Shown here: one piece after another, positions 18,494 through 26,757 of the stretch
Layout: the number at the start of each line of letters is the position of its first letter
Position numbering within the stretch: position 1 is the first letter of the stretch
Source of the DNA: Bacillota bacterium
GTDB lineage: Bacteria; Bacillota; UBA4882; UBA10575
Length of the DNA: 64,000 bases
Assembly: GCA_012838955.1 (NCBI GenBank)
Contig: DUOH01000026.1
Coordinates: 42,876-106,875, forward strand
Direction of reading: 5' to 3'
Notes under the pieces: model-generated
What the model saw: only the letters and a program-made list of their open reading frames with translations
Databases searched by the model: none
What the model was told of the DNA's origin: nothing
Made by a program: the position numbers and the translations under genes

Positions 18494-18765
18494 AAGAATA
18501 AGTCAATTGAGTAGGAGGCTACCCATTAATTGAGTTAATTGAGTAGCCGGTCTCCCACTGCCAGGGCGGACTACGGACTCACTGATTAGATCGCTCCCTG
18601 CTGGGCCCATGAATATTAAAAGCCCTCATCGCCATGGGCATGAGGGCCTTTATCCTCCACAATATTTATCAAATGATCCTGCTTTTATGATCAAGAAGCT
18701 TACTCTATAACCGCTTGATTTATTATTTGCTTTTCCGACAACCGGTTACACCCTTAGGAAAAACG
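18494..18765. other. Intergenic region with AATTGAG repeats
   Basis: Three direct AATTGAGT copies (about 18506-18550) flank a GGCTAC/GTAGCC pair. No ORF. The terminator hairpin at 18622-18647 lies within it. Confidence 0.45.
18622..18647. terminator. Bidirectional terminator hairpin
   Basis: The 8-bp arms GCCCTCAT and ATGAGGGC enclose a 10-nt loop. CTTTAT follows on the plus strand and CTTTTAATATT on the minus strand. It serves the SpoIID-like gene and the convergent lipoprotein gene. Confidence 0.65.
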
Positions 18766-19695
18766 TTATAATTTATTCTGGCTTAATACACCTCCTTCAT
18801 CTATTCTTTCAATTGTTAAGACATACTCCTCTCCCGTCTCCCCGGGAGCCAAGGTGATCATGTACTCCTTTTCCTTCTTTCCCCGGCCGATTTTGAAGTG
18901 TTCATTCAGGGGAAAGATCTGCTCACCAATGCGTACTCGATCAGTATTGGTAAATACTCCGTCCAAATCCCAATCCAACACCTGTGCCTCAATGGGCTTT
19001 TTCCCCTTTAGCGGAAGTGTTCCCGCTAGATAATGGGGATTTCCAAGTTTGGCCTCGATCGATATTTTGATGGAGGCTGGAATCTCGTAGCCATCAATGT
19101 CATCTTCTTCATTTTTCATGGGAGTGCACTCTATATCATATTCAATATCAATCAAATACTTTCTATTGCTGATGGGCTCAGTAAAAGAAGCCAAACCATA
19201 ACCATGATGGCGAGTGCCATAACCGTCTTTATGCAAATTAACCCTTTCCAACCCAGTCTTAGTATCATCTTCAAGTATGGTCAGGGGAACTTCTTCCCTT
19301 TGGTCGTTGAGTACCTGTAAGTAGTTGAATCTATACGGTGGATTCTCAATAAAATTAACTTTGAAGATATAATTGGCTTCACCTACCCTCGAAGCTTCCG
19401 CAAATTCTAATAGAACATATAGATCCGACAGATCAAAGACATATGTTTTGCTAGAAGTAAACATTTTTCTTAGTAGATCGGATACCGTCACCGAAGAAGA
19501 TTTCGGTCCCGGTTTTAATTCCGAAAGATCCTTCCCTCTGTCTGTAAACTCATAAATCTTGAGGTAGGTGGAGCCATCAGTTTTTAGCTCCAATAAAATT
19601 TGGCTTGATAGATCGTGTTTGCTTAAATCATCACAACCTACCAAGGCCGAGAAGAAGATGGATAAAGCCAGTAAGAAACAGATTCGCTGTGTCAC
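18766..19695 (-). CDS. Lipoprotein of unknown function
   Basis: 309 aa. GTG start at 19695 with AAGGAGG 8 nt upstream. The signal peptide ends in a lipobox L-V-G-C (Cys near residue 21), so the mature protein should be lipid-anchored outside the membrane. The rest is beta-strand-rich and hydrophilic, with no motif I recognise. It includes a Trp-Asp-Leu-Asp-Gly-Val-Phe stretch (near residue 245) that resembles a calcium-binding loop, which is speculation. It stands alone between two terminator-like regions. Confidence 0.65.
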   Translation of the reverse strand: MTQRICFLLALSIFFSALVGCDDLSKHDLSSQILLELKTDGSTYLKIYEFTDRGKDLSELKPGPKSSSVTVSDLLRKMFTSSKTYVFDLSDLYVLLEFAEASRVGEANYIFKVNFIENPPYRFNYLQVLNDQREEVPLTILEDDTKTGLERVNLHKDGYGTRHHGYGLASFTEPISNRKYLIDIEYDIECTPMKNEEDDIDGYEIPASIKISIEAKLGNPHYLAGTLPLKGKKPIEAQVLDWDLDGVFTNTDRVRIGEQIFPLNEHFKIGRGKKEKEYMITLAPGETGEEYVLTIERIDEGGVLSQNKL

Positions 19696-19874
19696 CCTTT
19701 CGCCCTCCTTTGATCATCAGGAGTCTGTACGAGTATTCTCCGCTGCGATCAGGTATACACTATTTGCTATGGTCTTTTGTTCTTAAAACCATTATTACGG
19801 ATTCTGCAACATCCAATATATTTTACCCGCATAACTCCTAAATGATCTTAACATCCACACACAACTAAAATTTA

Positions 19875-20438
19875 TTAAGCAACTAGGGACTTTTGATCTT
19901 GTTTGAGGCAGAAGAAACGCTTTAGGCCTACCACTACCGCCGCTCCTACCCCAAAGCAAAAATGCGACCAGGAGGAATGGAAGATGCCTAAGAGAAAGGG
20001 CAAGAAAGAACAGGTCGCAATTGCGCTGCGGTTGTGTTCTCTGATAATCAAGTAGAGAATCCCCCAAACAACTAAGCCGATCAGGATCACCACCCAACTG
20101 GAGATGCAGAGCATTCCCCCGATTAAAGTAGCCAACCCTCCCCCGCCATGAAACCGTAACCAGACCGGCCAGTTATGACCAACGATCGCCAGAAGCAAAG
20201 CTAAAAACTCTCCCCTGGCGCCGAAAGCGCTACCCATCATTACGGCAAAGACTCCTTTGAGCCCATCTGTAACCGCGGTCAAGACCCCGGGCATAAATCC
20301 TATATGGCTGAGCACATTGGTGGTCCCGACATTCCCTGTACCAATCCGGCGGATATCTTTCCTCCGGTAAAACTTGGCGAATATATAGGCAAAAGGGATC
20401 GATCCCATCAGATAAGACTTGATCAACATCCAGAACAT
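19875..20438 (-). CDS. plsY: Acyl-phosphate:glycerol-3-phosphate acyltransferase PlsY
   Basis: 187 aa, multispan. The three PlsY motifs are seen: GSIPFAYI (12-19), GTGNVGTTN (33-41) and GHNWPVWLRFHGGGGLAT (87-104). It acylates glycerol-3-phosphate from acyl-phosphate at the membrane, the first step of phospholipid synthesis. Motif 3 reads H-G-G-G-G where the family usually has K-G-G-K-G, so two basic residues are replaced; this is worth noting though the rest is intact. No plsX is nearby. Confidence 0.88.
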   Translation of the reverse strand: MFWMLIKSYLMGSIPFAYIFAKFYRRKDIRRIGTGNVGTTNVLSHIGFMPGVLTAVTDGLKGVFAVMMGSAFGARGEFLALLLAIVGHNWPVWLRFHGGGGLATLIGGMLCISSWVVILIGLVVWGILYLIIREHNRSAIATCSFLPFLLGIFHSSWSHFCFGVGAAVVVGLKRFFCLKQDQKSLVA

Positions 20439-20609
20439 TCCGGGGCCCCCTTTTTCAAATAATTAAGACAGATTTAATAGCATAATTTCACTTATTAATA
20501 TTATAACAAAATAGATATTTTCCTGCCTCCGGAAGAAAATACTTATCTGCTGCAATATTCCAGTCCACGTACGCAACTGAACGCAACTAGCCGGGACTTT
20601 TTCAACAAT

Positions 20610-20645
20610 AAAAAAACCACCTGGCGCCTGACGGGCTCAGGGGTT
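20610..20645 (-). terminator. Terminator of the 298-aa membrane protein gene
   Basis: On the minus strand AACCCCTG pairs with CAGGTGGTT (one bulge), with a second hairpin possible inside, followed by T7. It lies 9-44 nt after the stop at 20654. Confidence 0.65.
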
Positions 20646-20653
20646 ATCCTTCA

Positions 20654-21550
20654 TTATCTGATCATTGCTTGGTAAAGATAGGGTTGAACCAGGAGACTGC
20701 CGACACACCCGATCACCAGTACCACCTGCTGCCAGCCCCATGGAATCTTCCCGGTGGAGACCAGTTCCTCTCGTAACTCAATTAAGACTCCTACGTCCAC
20801 CTCGCACCAGGCGCTTTGCTTAGCTTCCATACCATGCAGGAAAGCTTCTATTTTTTCATCAACCAATAAAAGCTGGGGCGCGCTGGCTTCCTGTAACCGT
20901 CGTTCAAAGCGCGCGGCGGTTGTGAAGACAGCCGTCAACAACAAAAACGCTCCGCTGCGGCTGAAAAAAAACCAATTAAATAAATTGGCGGTATTCAGCA
21001 GATAGAGTCCTAAGATGAGTAAGGCCGTATAATATATCAGCACTCTGCCCAGCAGAAGCAGTGCCCTTTCCCTAGCCAGTAAACGCTGGGAAAAGAGGGA
21101 AAGTTGACAATTGAACGGCTTTTCCACCCGCAGAATCTGATCCAAGACGGCAAAGGTAAACTCGATCACCGTAGCGCAATAGAAGGATACTACGGCAAAT
21201 TCAGTGACGTCTAAAGCAAAAATATACCAATCCGCCACCGGAAAACAAGTATATAAATAAAAAGAGATCTTCATTAAACACACGCCGAAGAAGCCCATAA
21301 CCAAATAGGTCTTGCTTCGAAATCCGGCAAACAACCGGAACCTGCCCCAAAAAATCAGCAGAATGAAGAGAACCTTAAAAATACACTCCCATAAATTCTT
21401 CAGCAAGAAGTCACCAAGGGAAAGAGGGGCTTTCCACCAGGAAAGGCAGAGGCTGAGTAGGCCTAAGAGGAGAAAAATGACTTCTTCAAAGAGGCGCGTA
21501 TTAACGTCCCTTGCCTTAACAGCCGCTTCCCTACGCAAACATGGGATCAA
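20654..21550 (-). CDS. Polytopic membrane protein of unknown function
   Basis: 298 aa, not recognised. TTG start at 21550 with GAGGAG about 10 nt upstream. About six to seven hydrophobic segments (20-36, 52-68, 84-102, 110-130, 165-185, 195-207, 272-293) surround a hydrophilic cytosolic stretch (210-265) rich in Glu and Leu. It sits between pheT and plsY on the same strand but is separated from pheT by 113 nt with an inverted repeat. Confidence 0.55.
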   Translation of the reverse strand: MIPCLRREAAVKARDVNTRLFEEVIFLLLGLLSLCLSWWKAPLSLGDFLLKNLWECIFKVLFILLIFWGRFRLFAGFRSKTYLVMGFFGVCLMKISFYLYTCFPVADWYIFALDVTEFAVVSFYCATVIEFTFAVLDQILRVEKPFNCQLSLFSQRLLARERALLLLGRVLIYYTALLILGLYLLNTANLFNWFFFSRSGAFLLLTAVFTTAARFERRLQEASAPQLLLVDEKIEAFLHGMEAKQSAWCEVDVGVLIELREELVSTGKIPWGWQQVVLVIGCVGSLLVQPYLYQAMIR

Positions 21551-21582
21551 GTATGAATTTCTCCTCGAATAGCGCTTAATAG

Positions 21583-21636
21583 TTATCCCCCCTTCTCCAT
21601 AATGAACTGCTAATTTCTATGAAAAAGGGGGGATAA
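21583..21636. repeat. 12-bp perfect inverted repeat upstream of the membrane protein gene
   Basis: TTATCCCCCCTT (21583-21594) and its exact complement (21625-21636) enclose a 30-nt loop between the pheT stop and the next gene. The flank is not strongly T-rich on the minus strand, so it may be a terminator of pheT or an operator. Confidence 0.6.
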
Positions 21637-21663
21637 ATAGAACAAACTTCTTCAGTTATTAGC

Positions 21664-24066
21664 TTACTGGCGGATAGTCGCTCCAAATCTACTGCTTAAT
21701 TCGTGGATAATCCGATCGATAATCGCATTGACCTCGTCATCTTGTAAGGTGCGATCCTCCAGACGGAAGGTCAAGGAGAAGGCTAGGCTGCGCCATCCGG
21801 CGGGAATATTCTCACCTTGATAAACATCGAAGAGGTGAAAGTCTTCCAAAGCCGTTCCCCCGGCTTCCCTAAATATATCGTAGATTTCTTTGACAGACAC
21901 TTCTTGCGGTAAGACAATAGCCAAGTCCCGTAAGACCGGGGGGAACTTAGGAATAGGTTTGACTTTAAAGATCCGTTCCTCCCGCGCCTCCCACAAGACC
22001 TCGACATCCAATTCAAAGAGCACAGCGACACTGGTCAGATTATATTCTTCCTTGACCGCTGGGTGAATTTCTCCGACATATCCGCAGTTCTTCCCGTTCA
22101 GCTCCAAAACGGCCGTTCTTCCAGGATGAAGCGAAGGATGGGTATGTGCTTTAAAGCTCCAACCTTTAATGCGCAGATCAGTTAAGAGCTGTTCGATAAG
22201 GCCTTTACCGTCAAAAAAATCTACTTGGCGTTGGGGTTGATTCCACCCGGCCTCGAAGGCGTATCCCATCAAGGCGCCTGCCAGATGCAAGGGTTCTTTG
22301 GGTAAATTCCCTTCACCGGTAGGCAGATAAACCCGGGCCAATTCAAAGACGGAAAAGTCATCCTGTTTCCGCTTGGCATTATAACTCAGGGTCTCCAAAA
22401 TCCCAGCCAAAAGCGTGGTCCGCATGATAGAGCCTTCTTCACTGAGGGGCGCCATCATCTCCACAGTATGGCGCAGGCTATGGCCGACGGGGATCCGCAT
22501 CCGGTCAAACACTTTTTTCCCATGAAAACTGTAATTCATCACCTCGGTTAATCCATAACCGAGCATCAGGTGGCGAATTCTCCCCTCCGCCTCTTGTCTG
22601 GGGGTTAAGCCGCCAACCTCTTTAGTCTGAGGAAAGGTGGTTGGAATATTATCATACCCATAGAGTCTTGCGATCTCTTCCGCCAGATCCGCATCATCCT
22701 CTACATCCAGGCGGTAAGAGGGAACCAGTGCAAACTCTTTATCACCCTCGGTCACCACTTGAAAAGAGAGGCGCTGTAAAGTATCGACCATATAGTCTGC
22801 GGACAGCTTCGTACCTAAGATGGAATTAATCTTTTCCGGACGGAAGTGGACTTTCCTTGGTTTGACCGGACTGTGCTCTATATCGATGACGCCTTTGGCT
22901 ATCCGCCCAACCCCTAATGACTGTACCAGATTAGCCGTACGATCCAAGGCCCTCACCACTCCGGCCTGATCCAGACCTTTTCCAAAACGGATCGCAGCTT
23001 CGGAACGCAGGGCATACCGTTGACTGGTCCTCCGGATATTAACCGGCGAAAAATAGGCTGATTCCAGAAATATTCTACTGGTCCCGGCTGACACCTCACT
23101 ATCAGAACCGCCCATCACTCCGGCGATGCATTGCCCTTTCCGGGCATCGGCAATCAACAGAATCTCTTCGTTTAATTCTCTTTCTTGCTCATCCAGAGTA
23201 GTTATGAGCTCTTGCGGGCGGGCCCGGCGTACCACGATCCGGTGATCCTCCATCCGGTCCAAGTCAAAAGCGTGCAGCGGTTGGTTCATCTCCAACATCA
23301 CATAGTTGGTGATATCCACTATATTATTTATCGGCCTCATCCCGGCAGCAAGCAACCGGGTTTTCAACCAGAGCGGAGAGTCACCGATCTTTAAGTCCAA
23401 CAGAACCCGGCCGGCGTACCGGGGGCACAGATCCGGCGCTTCCACCGAAACCTGTACCAAATCATGGATGGAGGGTTCACTCTCGGTCACAGTAAAAGCT
23501 GGATACTTCAGCTCCTGTCCGGTGAGGGCCGCTACTTCCCTGGCAATCCCGAGCATCCCGTAGCAATCGGCTCTGTTGGCGGTGAGATCCAGCACAAAAA
23601 CAGTATCATCCAAGCCCAAGACTTTATATAATTCCGCGTCCAAAGGAGTATCCGTTGGAAGCGTCATAATCCCCTGGGAAGAACGGGCCAGACCAAGTTC
23701 TTCTTCTGAACAAAGCATCCCAAAGGATTTTATCCCCTTAAAACTGGTTTCTTCAATTAATTTCCCGTTGGGCAGTTGTTGACCGGGAAGGACAAGTGGT
23801 ACCAGATCGCCGGTCTTCAAATTCCGGGCGGCAGTAACCACCGTCACCAGGCCATCGGAGATTTTCACCTGACAAACCAGTAGATGTTCAGCCTCCGGGT
23901 GCGGCTGAATCTGCTCAATCCGGCCTACGCGCAAAGCACGATAGGGTTCACCAAGATCCAGGATCTCATCTACCTCAAACCCGGCCAAGGTGAGTTTATC
24001 CCCTAATTCGCTTGGGGATAAATCCACCTGTACGTAATCGCATAGCCATCTATAAGAAACCCGCAT
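21664..24066 (-). CDS. pheT: Phenylalanyl-tRNA synthetase beta subunit
   Basis: 800 aa, standard length. An N-terminal EMAP-like tRNA-binding domain (about 40-150, LLVCQVKISDG), the B3/B4 editing region (about 215-370, RAMRPINNIVD-like RPINNIVDITNYVM), the B5 fold, and a C-terminal ferredoxin-like anticodon-binding domain (PPVLRDLAIVLP). With PheS it forms the alpha2-beta2 enzyme charging tRNA-Phe. It follows pheS with a 14-nt gap and is controlled by the T-box upstream of pheS. Confidence 0.97.
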   Translation of the reverse strand: MRVSYRWLCDYVQVDLSPSELGDKLTLAGFEVDEILDLGEPYRALRVGRIEQIQPHPEAEHLLVCQVKISDGLVTVVTAARNLKTGDLVPLVLPGQQLPNGKLIEETSFKGIKSFGMLCSEEELGLARSSQGIMTLPTDTPLDAELYKVLGLDDTVFVLDLTANRADCYGMLGIAREVAALTGQELKYPAFTVTESEPSIHDLVQVSVEAPDLCPRYAGRVLLDLKIGDSPLWLKTRLLAAGMRPINNIVDITNYVMLEMNQPLHAFDLDRMEDHRIVVRRARPQELITTLDEQERELNEEILLIADARKGQCIAGVMGGSDSEVSAGTSRIFLESAYFSPVNIRRTSQRYALRSEAAIRFGKGLDQAGVVRALDRTANLVQSLGVGRIAKGVIDIEHSPVKPRKVHFRPEKINSILGTKLSADYMVDTLQRLSFQVVTEGDKEFALVPSYRLDVEDDADLAEEIARLYGYDNIPTTFPQTKEVGGLTPRQEAEGRIRHLMLGYGLTEVMNYSFHGKKVFDRMRIPVGHSLRHTVEMMAPLSEEGSIMRTTLLAGILETLSYNAKRKQDDFSVFELARVYLPTGEGNLPKEPLHLAGALMGYAFEAGWNQPQRQVDFFDGKGLIEQLLTDLRIKGWSFKAHTHPSLHPGRTAVLELNGKNCGYVGEIHPAVKEEYNLTSVAVLFELDVEVLWEAREERIFKVKPIPKFPPVLRDLAIVLPQEVSVKEIYDIFREAGGTALEDFHLFDVYQGENIPAGWRSLAFSLTFRLEDRTLQDDEVNAIIDRIIHELSSRFGATIRQ

Positions 24067-24080
24067 TTGTCATCTCCCCC

Positions 24081-25103
24081 TTACCGAAATTGTTCTAAGA
24101 ACCGGGCGTCATTTTCGTAAAAATGCCGGATATCAGAGATCCCATAGCGAAGCATGGTAATCCGCTCCACACCCATCCCAAAGGCAAAACCGGAATATAC
24201 CTCAGGATCGTACTTTGCATATCTCAATACATTGGGGTGGACAGAACCTGAACCGAGGATCTCCAGCCAACCGGTGTTCTTACAAACACGGCATCCGCTG
24301 CCCTGACAAAGGCAGGAAACATCAACCTCCGCACTGGGTTCGGTAAAAGGGAAGAAGCTCGGTCGAAAACGAACCTTCCGGTCCTGACCGAAGATCTTCT
24401 TGATGAATTCCGTTAGAACCCCCTTTAAGTCGCTAAAAGTAATCCCCACATCCACTACCAACCCTTCAATCTGGTGAAACATTGGAGAATGGGTGGCGTC
24501 TTGCGCATCCCTACGGTAAACCCGTCCGGGCGCGATAATCCGCACCGGATTTGGATATAGTTCTTCCATGGTCCGGATTTGCACAGGGGATGTATGAGTA
24601 CGCAGCAGGGTTTTATCGGTGATGTATAAAGAATCATGCATCTCCCTTGCGGGATGTTCGGGAGGGATGTTCAAGGCTTCAAAGTTATAATAATCCTCCT
24701 CAATTTCAGGACCTTCCGCTACGGAAAAGCCCATCCCCAGAAAGACTTCGGTAATCTCTTGGATGATGGCGCTTAATGGATGCTGATTACCCCGACGCGG
24801 TTTGCGTCCGGGAAGTTCCACATCGATCCGTTCTTTTTCCAGTTTGGCCTCTGCCTCCAAGTGTAAGATGGCTTGATTCTTCTTCTCCCAAGTCTCCTCC
24901 AATTCCTTGCGGAGCTCATTCACTAATTTCCCCACCACCGGTCGTTCCTCCGGGGAGAGCGTGCCCAAACCCCTCATTAATTGAGTAATTAGACCTTTTT
25001 TTCCAAAATACTCCAGCCGGATACTGTTCAAATCAGCAGAAGAAGAGGCCTCATCTATTTCTTTGATCCCCTTGGCTCTTATTTGACTAAGTTTTTCCTG
25101 CAT
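24081..25103 (-). CDS. pheS: Phenylalanyl-tRNA synthetase alpha subunit
   Basis: 340 aa. An N-terminal coiled coil (1-90) is followed by the class II catalytic core with motif 2 ([21 protein letters not shown]) and motif 3 ([17 protein letters not shown]). AAAGGAGG precedes the ATG. A CxC-x5-CxxC cysteine set ([12 protein letters not shown]) resembles the zinc-like loop seen in many Firmicute PheS. First gene of pheST. Confidence 0.97.
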   Translation of the reverse strand: MQEKLSQIRAKGIKEIDEASSSADLNSIRLEYFGKKGLITQLMRGLGTLSPEERPVVGKLVNELRKELEETWEKKNQAILHLEAEAKLEKERIDVELPGRKPRRGNQHPLSAIIQEITEVFLGMGFSVAEGPEIEEDYYNFEALNIPPEHPAREMHDSLYITDKTLLRTHTSPVQIRTMEELYPNPVRIIAPGRVYRRDAQDATHSPMFHQIEGLVVDVGITFSDLKGVLTEFIKKIFGQDRKVRFRPSFFPFTEPSAEVDVSCLCQGSGCRVCKNTGWLEILGSGSVHPNVLRYAKYDPEVYSGFAFGMGVERITMLRYGISDIRHFYENDARFLEQFR

Positions 25104-25189
25104 TTCTTAACCTCCTTTTCATAGAGTTAAAAGGGGAAAATCCGCGCGAGTGAAAACCCGAAGAAAACGTTGGACAAAAGTATATAATA

Positions 25190-25510
25190 AAAAACCTTCC
25201 ATCCCGGGTCAGGGACGGAAGGTTTCTTTCCGCGGTACCACCCTAAATTAGCCAAATACTTAATTCCGAGTAAGAACTAAGCATTAGCTCACTTTGGCGA
25301 GGCAGGATAATATCCTGCTTCCTTTTCCCATTAACGTCGGAATCCCGGCACAGCCTACTACTCTTTCAGCCTGCGACTCCAGAGTGAACTTCAACCGGGT
25401 GAACGGGAATGTTCGCACTTAACCATTCCTCCCTGTAGCGTCCATGTCTATGCACTCAAAAGAAGCATAGGATACCGGCCTACTCTCTCTTTCATCGTCT
25501 TTATCACGCA
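25190..25510 (-). promoter_or_regulatory. T-box riboswitch for pheST (specifier UUC)
   Basis: On the minus strand, stem I begins near 25510 with the GA-rich AGAGAGAGTAGG block. A specifier UUC (25388-25386, in AGTTCAC) matches tRNA-Phe. The canonical T-box AGGGTGGTACCGCG is at 25244-25231. The terminator helix ACCTTCCGTCCC/GGGATGGAAGGT ends in a T-run at about 25190. Uncharged tRNA-Phe pairs with the specifier and T-box and favours the antiterminator. Confidence 0.95.
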
Positions 25511-26025
25511 CATCGCTATACCATAATAAAGATCTTATGTGTACTCCATTCTGTACATGGTATAATTACCAAGTCGTCTATACATTATGCTGAATACTGA
25601 TGGCATAAGCCCCGTTAACACTGCAATCAGGCGTAATATTAAAGATGCGCTTTCAATTTTTTACTAATTCTTTGTAAAGCAAATAAGCTGTGATCGACCC
25701 GGTTACCTCAAATATTTTCCAAAAAAACTCGGCGGAAAGGATCACTTAACCTCTCCCCTTCCTTTTAGCTTGGTCAAACTTGGTCGAAACCACCTGCTCT
25801 TCAATTAATTCTAATTATAACACAAGCTGAACGGCTTTACAAGACCTCAGGTCTTCGAAATAAAGGCAGTTTCAGTACAAATCTGGTAAGAATATAATTC
25901 CTCATGGAACGGCAAACAGAAAAATAGTATATATATAGGAAAATTTTGTTATGTTTTCTCAACGCAAAAAATACAATTTGTTATTAAAAATACAAGAAAT
26001 TTAAGCGAAAGAAAGCAGTGTGAAA
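25511..26025. other. 515-nt AT-rich region between tRNA-Val and the pheS leader
   Basis: No coding ORF is visible. It holds the minus-strand promoter at 25814-25842, a UUCG-capped short hairpin (near 25789) and a doubled GACCAAG. A T7 run near 25725 on the minus strand could end a short transcript of about 90-100 nt, but the stem before it is poor. Confidence 0.4.
25814..25842 (-). promoter_or_regulatory. Sigma-A promoter TTGTAA-17-TATAAT
   Basis: On the minus strand the -35 TTGTAA (25842-25837) and -10 TATAAT (25819-25814) are spaced by 17 nt, with TGTG before the -10. It points at pheST about 300 nt before stem I of the T-box; it could drive pheST or a short RNA. Confidence 0.6.
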
Positions 26026-26071
26026 ATAAAAAAAGAAGCAAATGAAGGTCTTCTTTCCTTTATTTGCTTCT
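26026..26071 (-). terminator. Terminator after tRNA-Val
   Basis: A 15-bp stem (AGAAGCAAATAAAGG against CCTTCATTTGCTTCT, one mismatch) followed by T7 on the minus strand, 15 nt beyond the tRNA 3' end. Confidence 0.85.
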
Positions 26072-26085
26072 CGTCTTCTAATAGA

Positions 26086-26162
26086 TGGTGGGGAGGAGCG
26101 GGCTCGAACCGCTGACCTCTACGATGTCAACGTAGCGCTCTAACCAGCTGGGCTACCCCCCC
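26086..26162 (-). tRNA. tRNA-Val (anticodon GAC)
   Basis: 77 nt including an encoded CCA. The acceptor GGGGGGG pairs with CCTCCCC (one G-U). D arm with AGCTGGTTAGAGC, anticodon stem CTACG/CGTAG with loop TTGACAT giving anticodon GAC, T arm AGCGG-TTCGAGC-CCGCT. All cloverleaf helices close. Confidence 0.96.
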
Positions 26163-26375
26163 AACAGCAAAATTAATTCTACCACATTATAATTATCTCG
26201 TCAAGGTAAAAACTAAAATAAAATCGTTCTGTCCCCGATTGCCTACCAGACGCGGCCTCACTTGTTTCCGAAGACTTTTTCAGAATTAAACCAACATTTA
26301 GCAGGCCCTTTGAAAGGTTCGTCCTCTCCTCATAAAAAAACAAGGATCTTTTTTAAATTTTTTTGTAAAAAAGTA

Positions 26376-26404
26376 TTGCATTTAACATATATTTCTGGTA
26401 ATAT
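26376..26404 (+). promoter_or_regulatory. Promoter of the candidate stand-alone RNA
   Basis: TTGCAT (26376-26381), a 17-nt spacer ending in TGG, TAATAT (26399-26404). The predicted start is near 26411. Confidence 0.6.
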
Positions 26405-26410
26405 AAAGAT

Positions 26411-26584
26411 ACAATCCTTGAAGGCACCAAAGACAAGGATTGAGAGTATCACTCGACACGAGGCGCCAGTGACCTGTGACTACTCGGCCATCTCTTGACC
26501 ACGCCGGCAGTCAGAGAATGGACAGAACTAATTTCAAATCATAACATTTTACCTATTAACCACCGTCAAGGTGGTCTTTTTTTT
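26411..26584 (+). ncRNA. Candidate structured non-coding RNA, ~174 nt
   Basis: It runs from the promoter start to a clear intrinsic terminator and holds no ORF with coding character. The 5' end folds at once into CAATCCTTG (26412-26420) / CAAGGATTG (26434-26442). The middle offers TCTC-TGAC / GTCA-GAGA around a CGCCGG loop. The 3' end is ACCACC-GTCAA-GGTGGT followed by C and T8 (26559-26584). It matches no riboswitch, 6S, SRP or tmRNA pattern I can recall. It ends 170 nt before, and opposite in strand to, the hydrogenase gene. Confidence 0.45.
26559..26584 (+). terminator. Intrinsic terminator of the candidate RNA
   Basis: A 6-bp G/C-rich stem ACCACC/GGTGGT with a 5-nt loop and a T8 tail on the plus strand. 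Confidence 0.8.
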
Positions 26585-26640
26585 ACCCTCTTCCCGGTCC
26601 GAAGAAACAAACTTTCTTCCGGACACATGGATATGGACTC

Positions 26641-26707
26641 GGGGACAGGGACTTGTCCGATATGTATGACTCTCTTTGTCGAGGAGATCGGACAGGTCTC
26701 TGTTCCC
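26641..26707. repeat. REP-like imperfect palindrome (GGGACAGGGAC family)
   Basis: The 21-nt arms, left GGGGACAGGGACTTGTCCGAT and right its complement at 26687-26707 with three mismatches, enclose a 25-nt loop. The arm core GGGACAGGGACTTGTC recurs at 48.4 kb, so this is a dispersed element. Confidence 0.65.
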
Positions 26708-26726
26708 ATCTCCGGTGGAAGAGCAA

Positions 26727-26748
26727 CCCCGGTCCAAATGGACCGGGG
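26727..26748 (-). terminator. Hairpin downstream of the hydrogenase gene
   Basis: CCCCGGTCC-AAAT-GGACCGGGG, a perfect 9-bp G/C-rich stem 10-31 nt beyond the hydrogenase stop. The following bases are only moderately T-rich, so it may act as a terminator or an mRNA 3'-end stabiliser. Confidence 0.6.
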
Positions 26749-26757
26749 CCTTTACTC

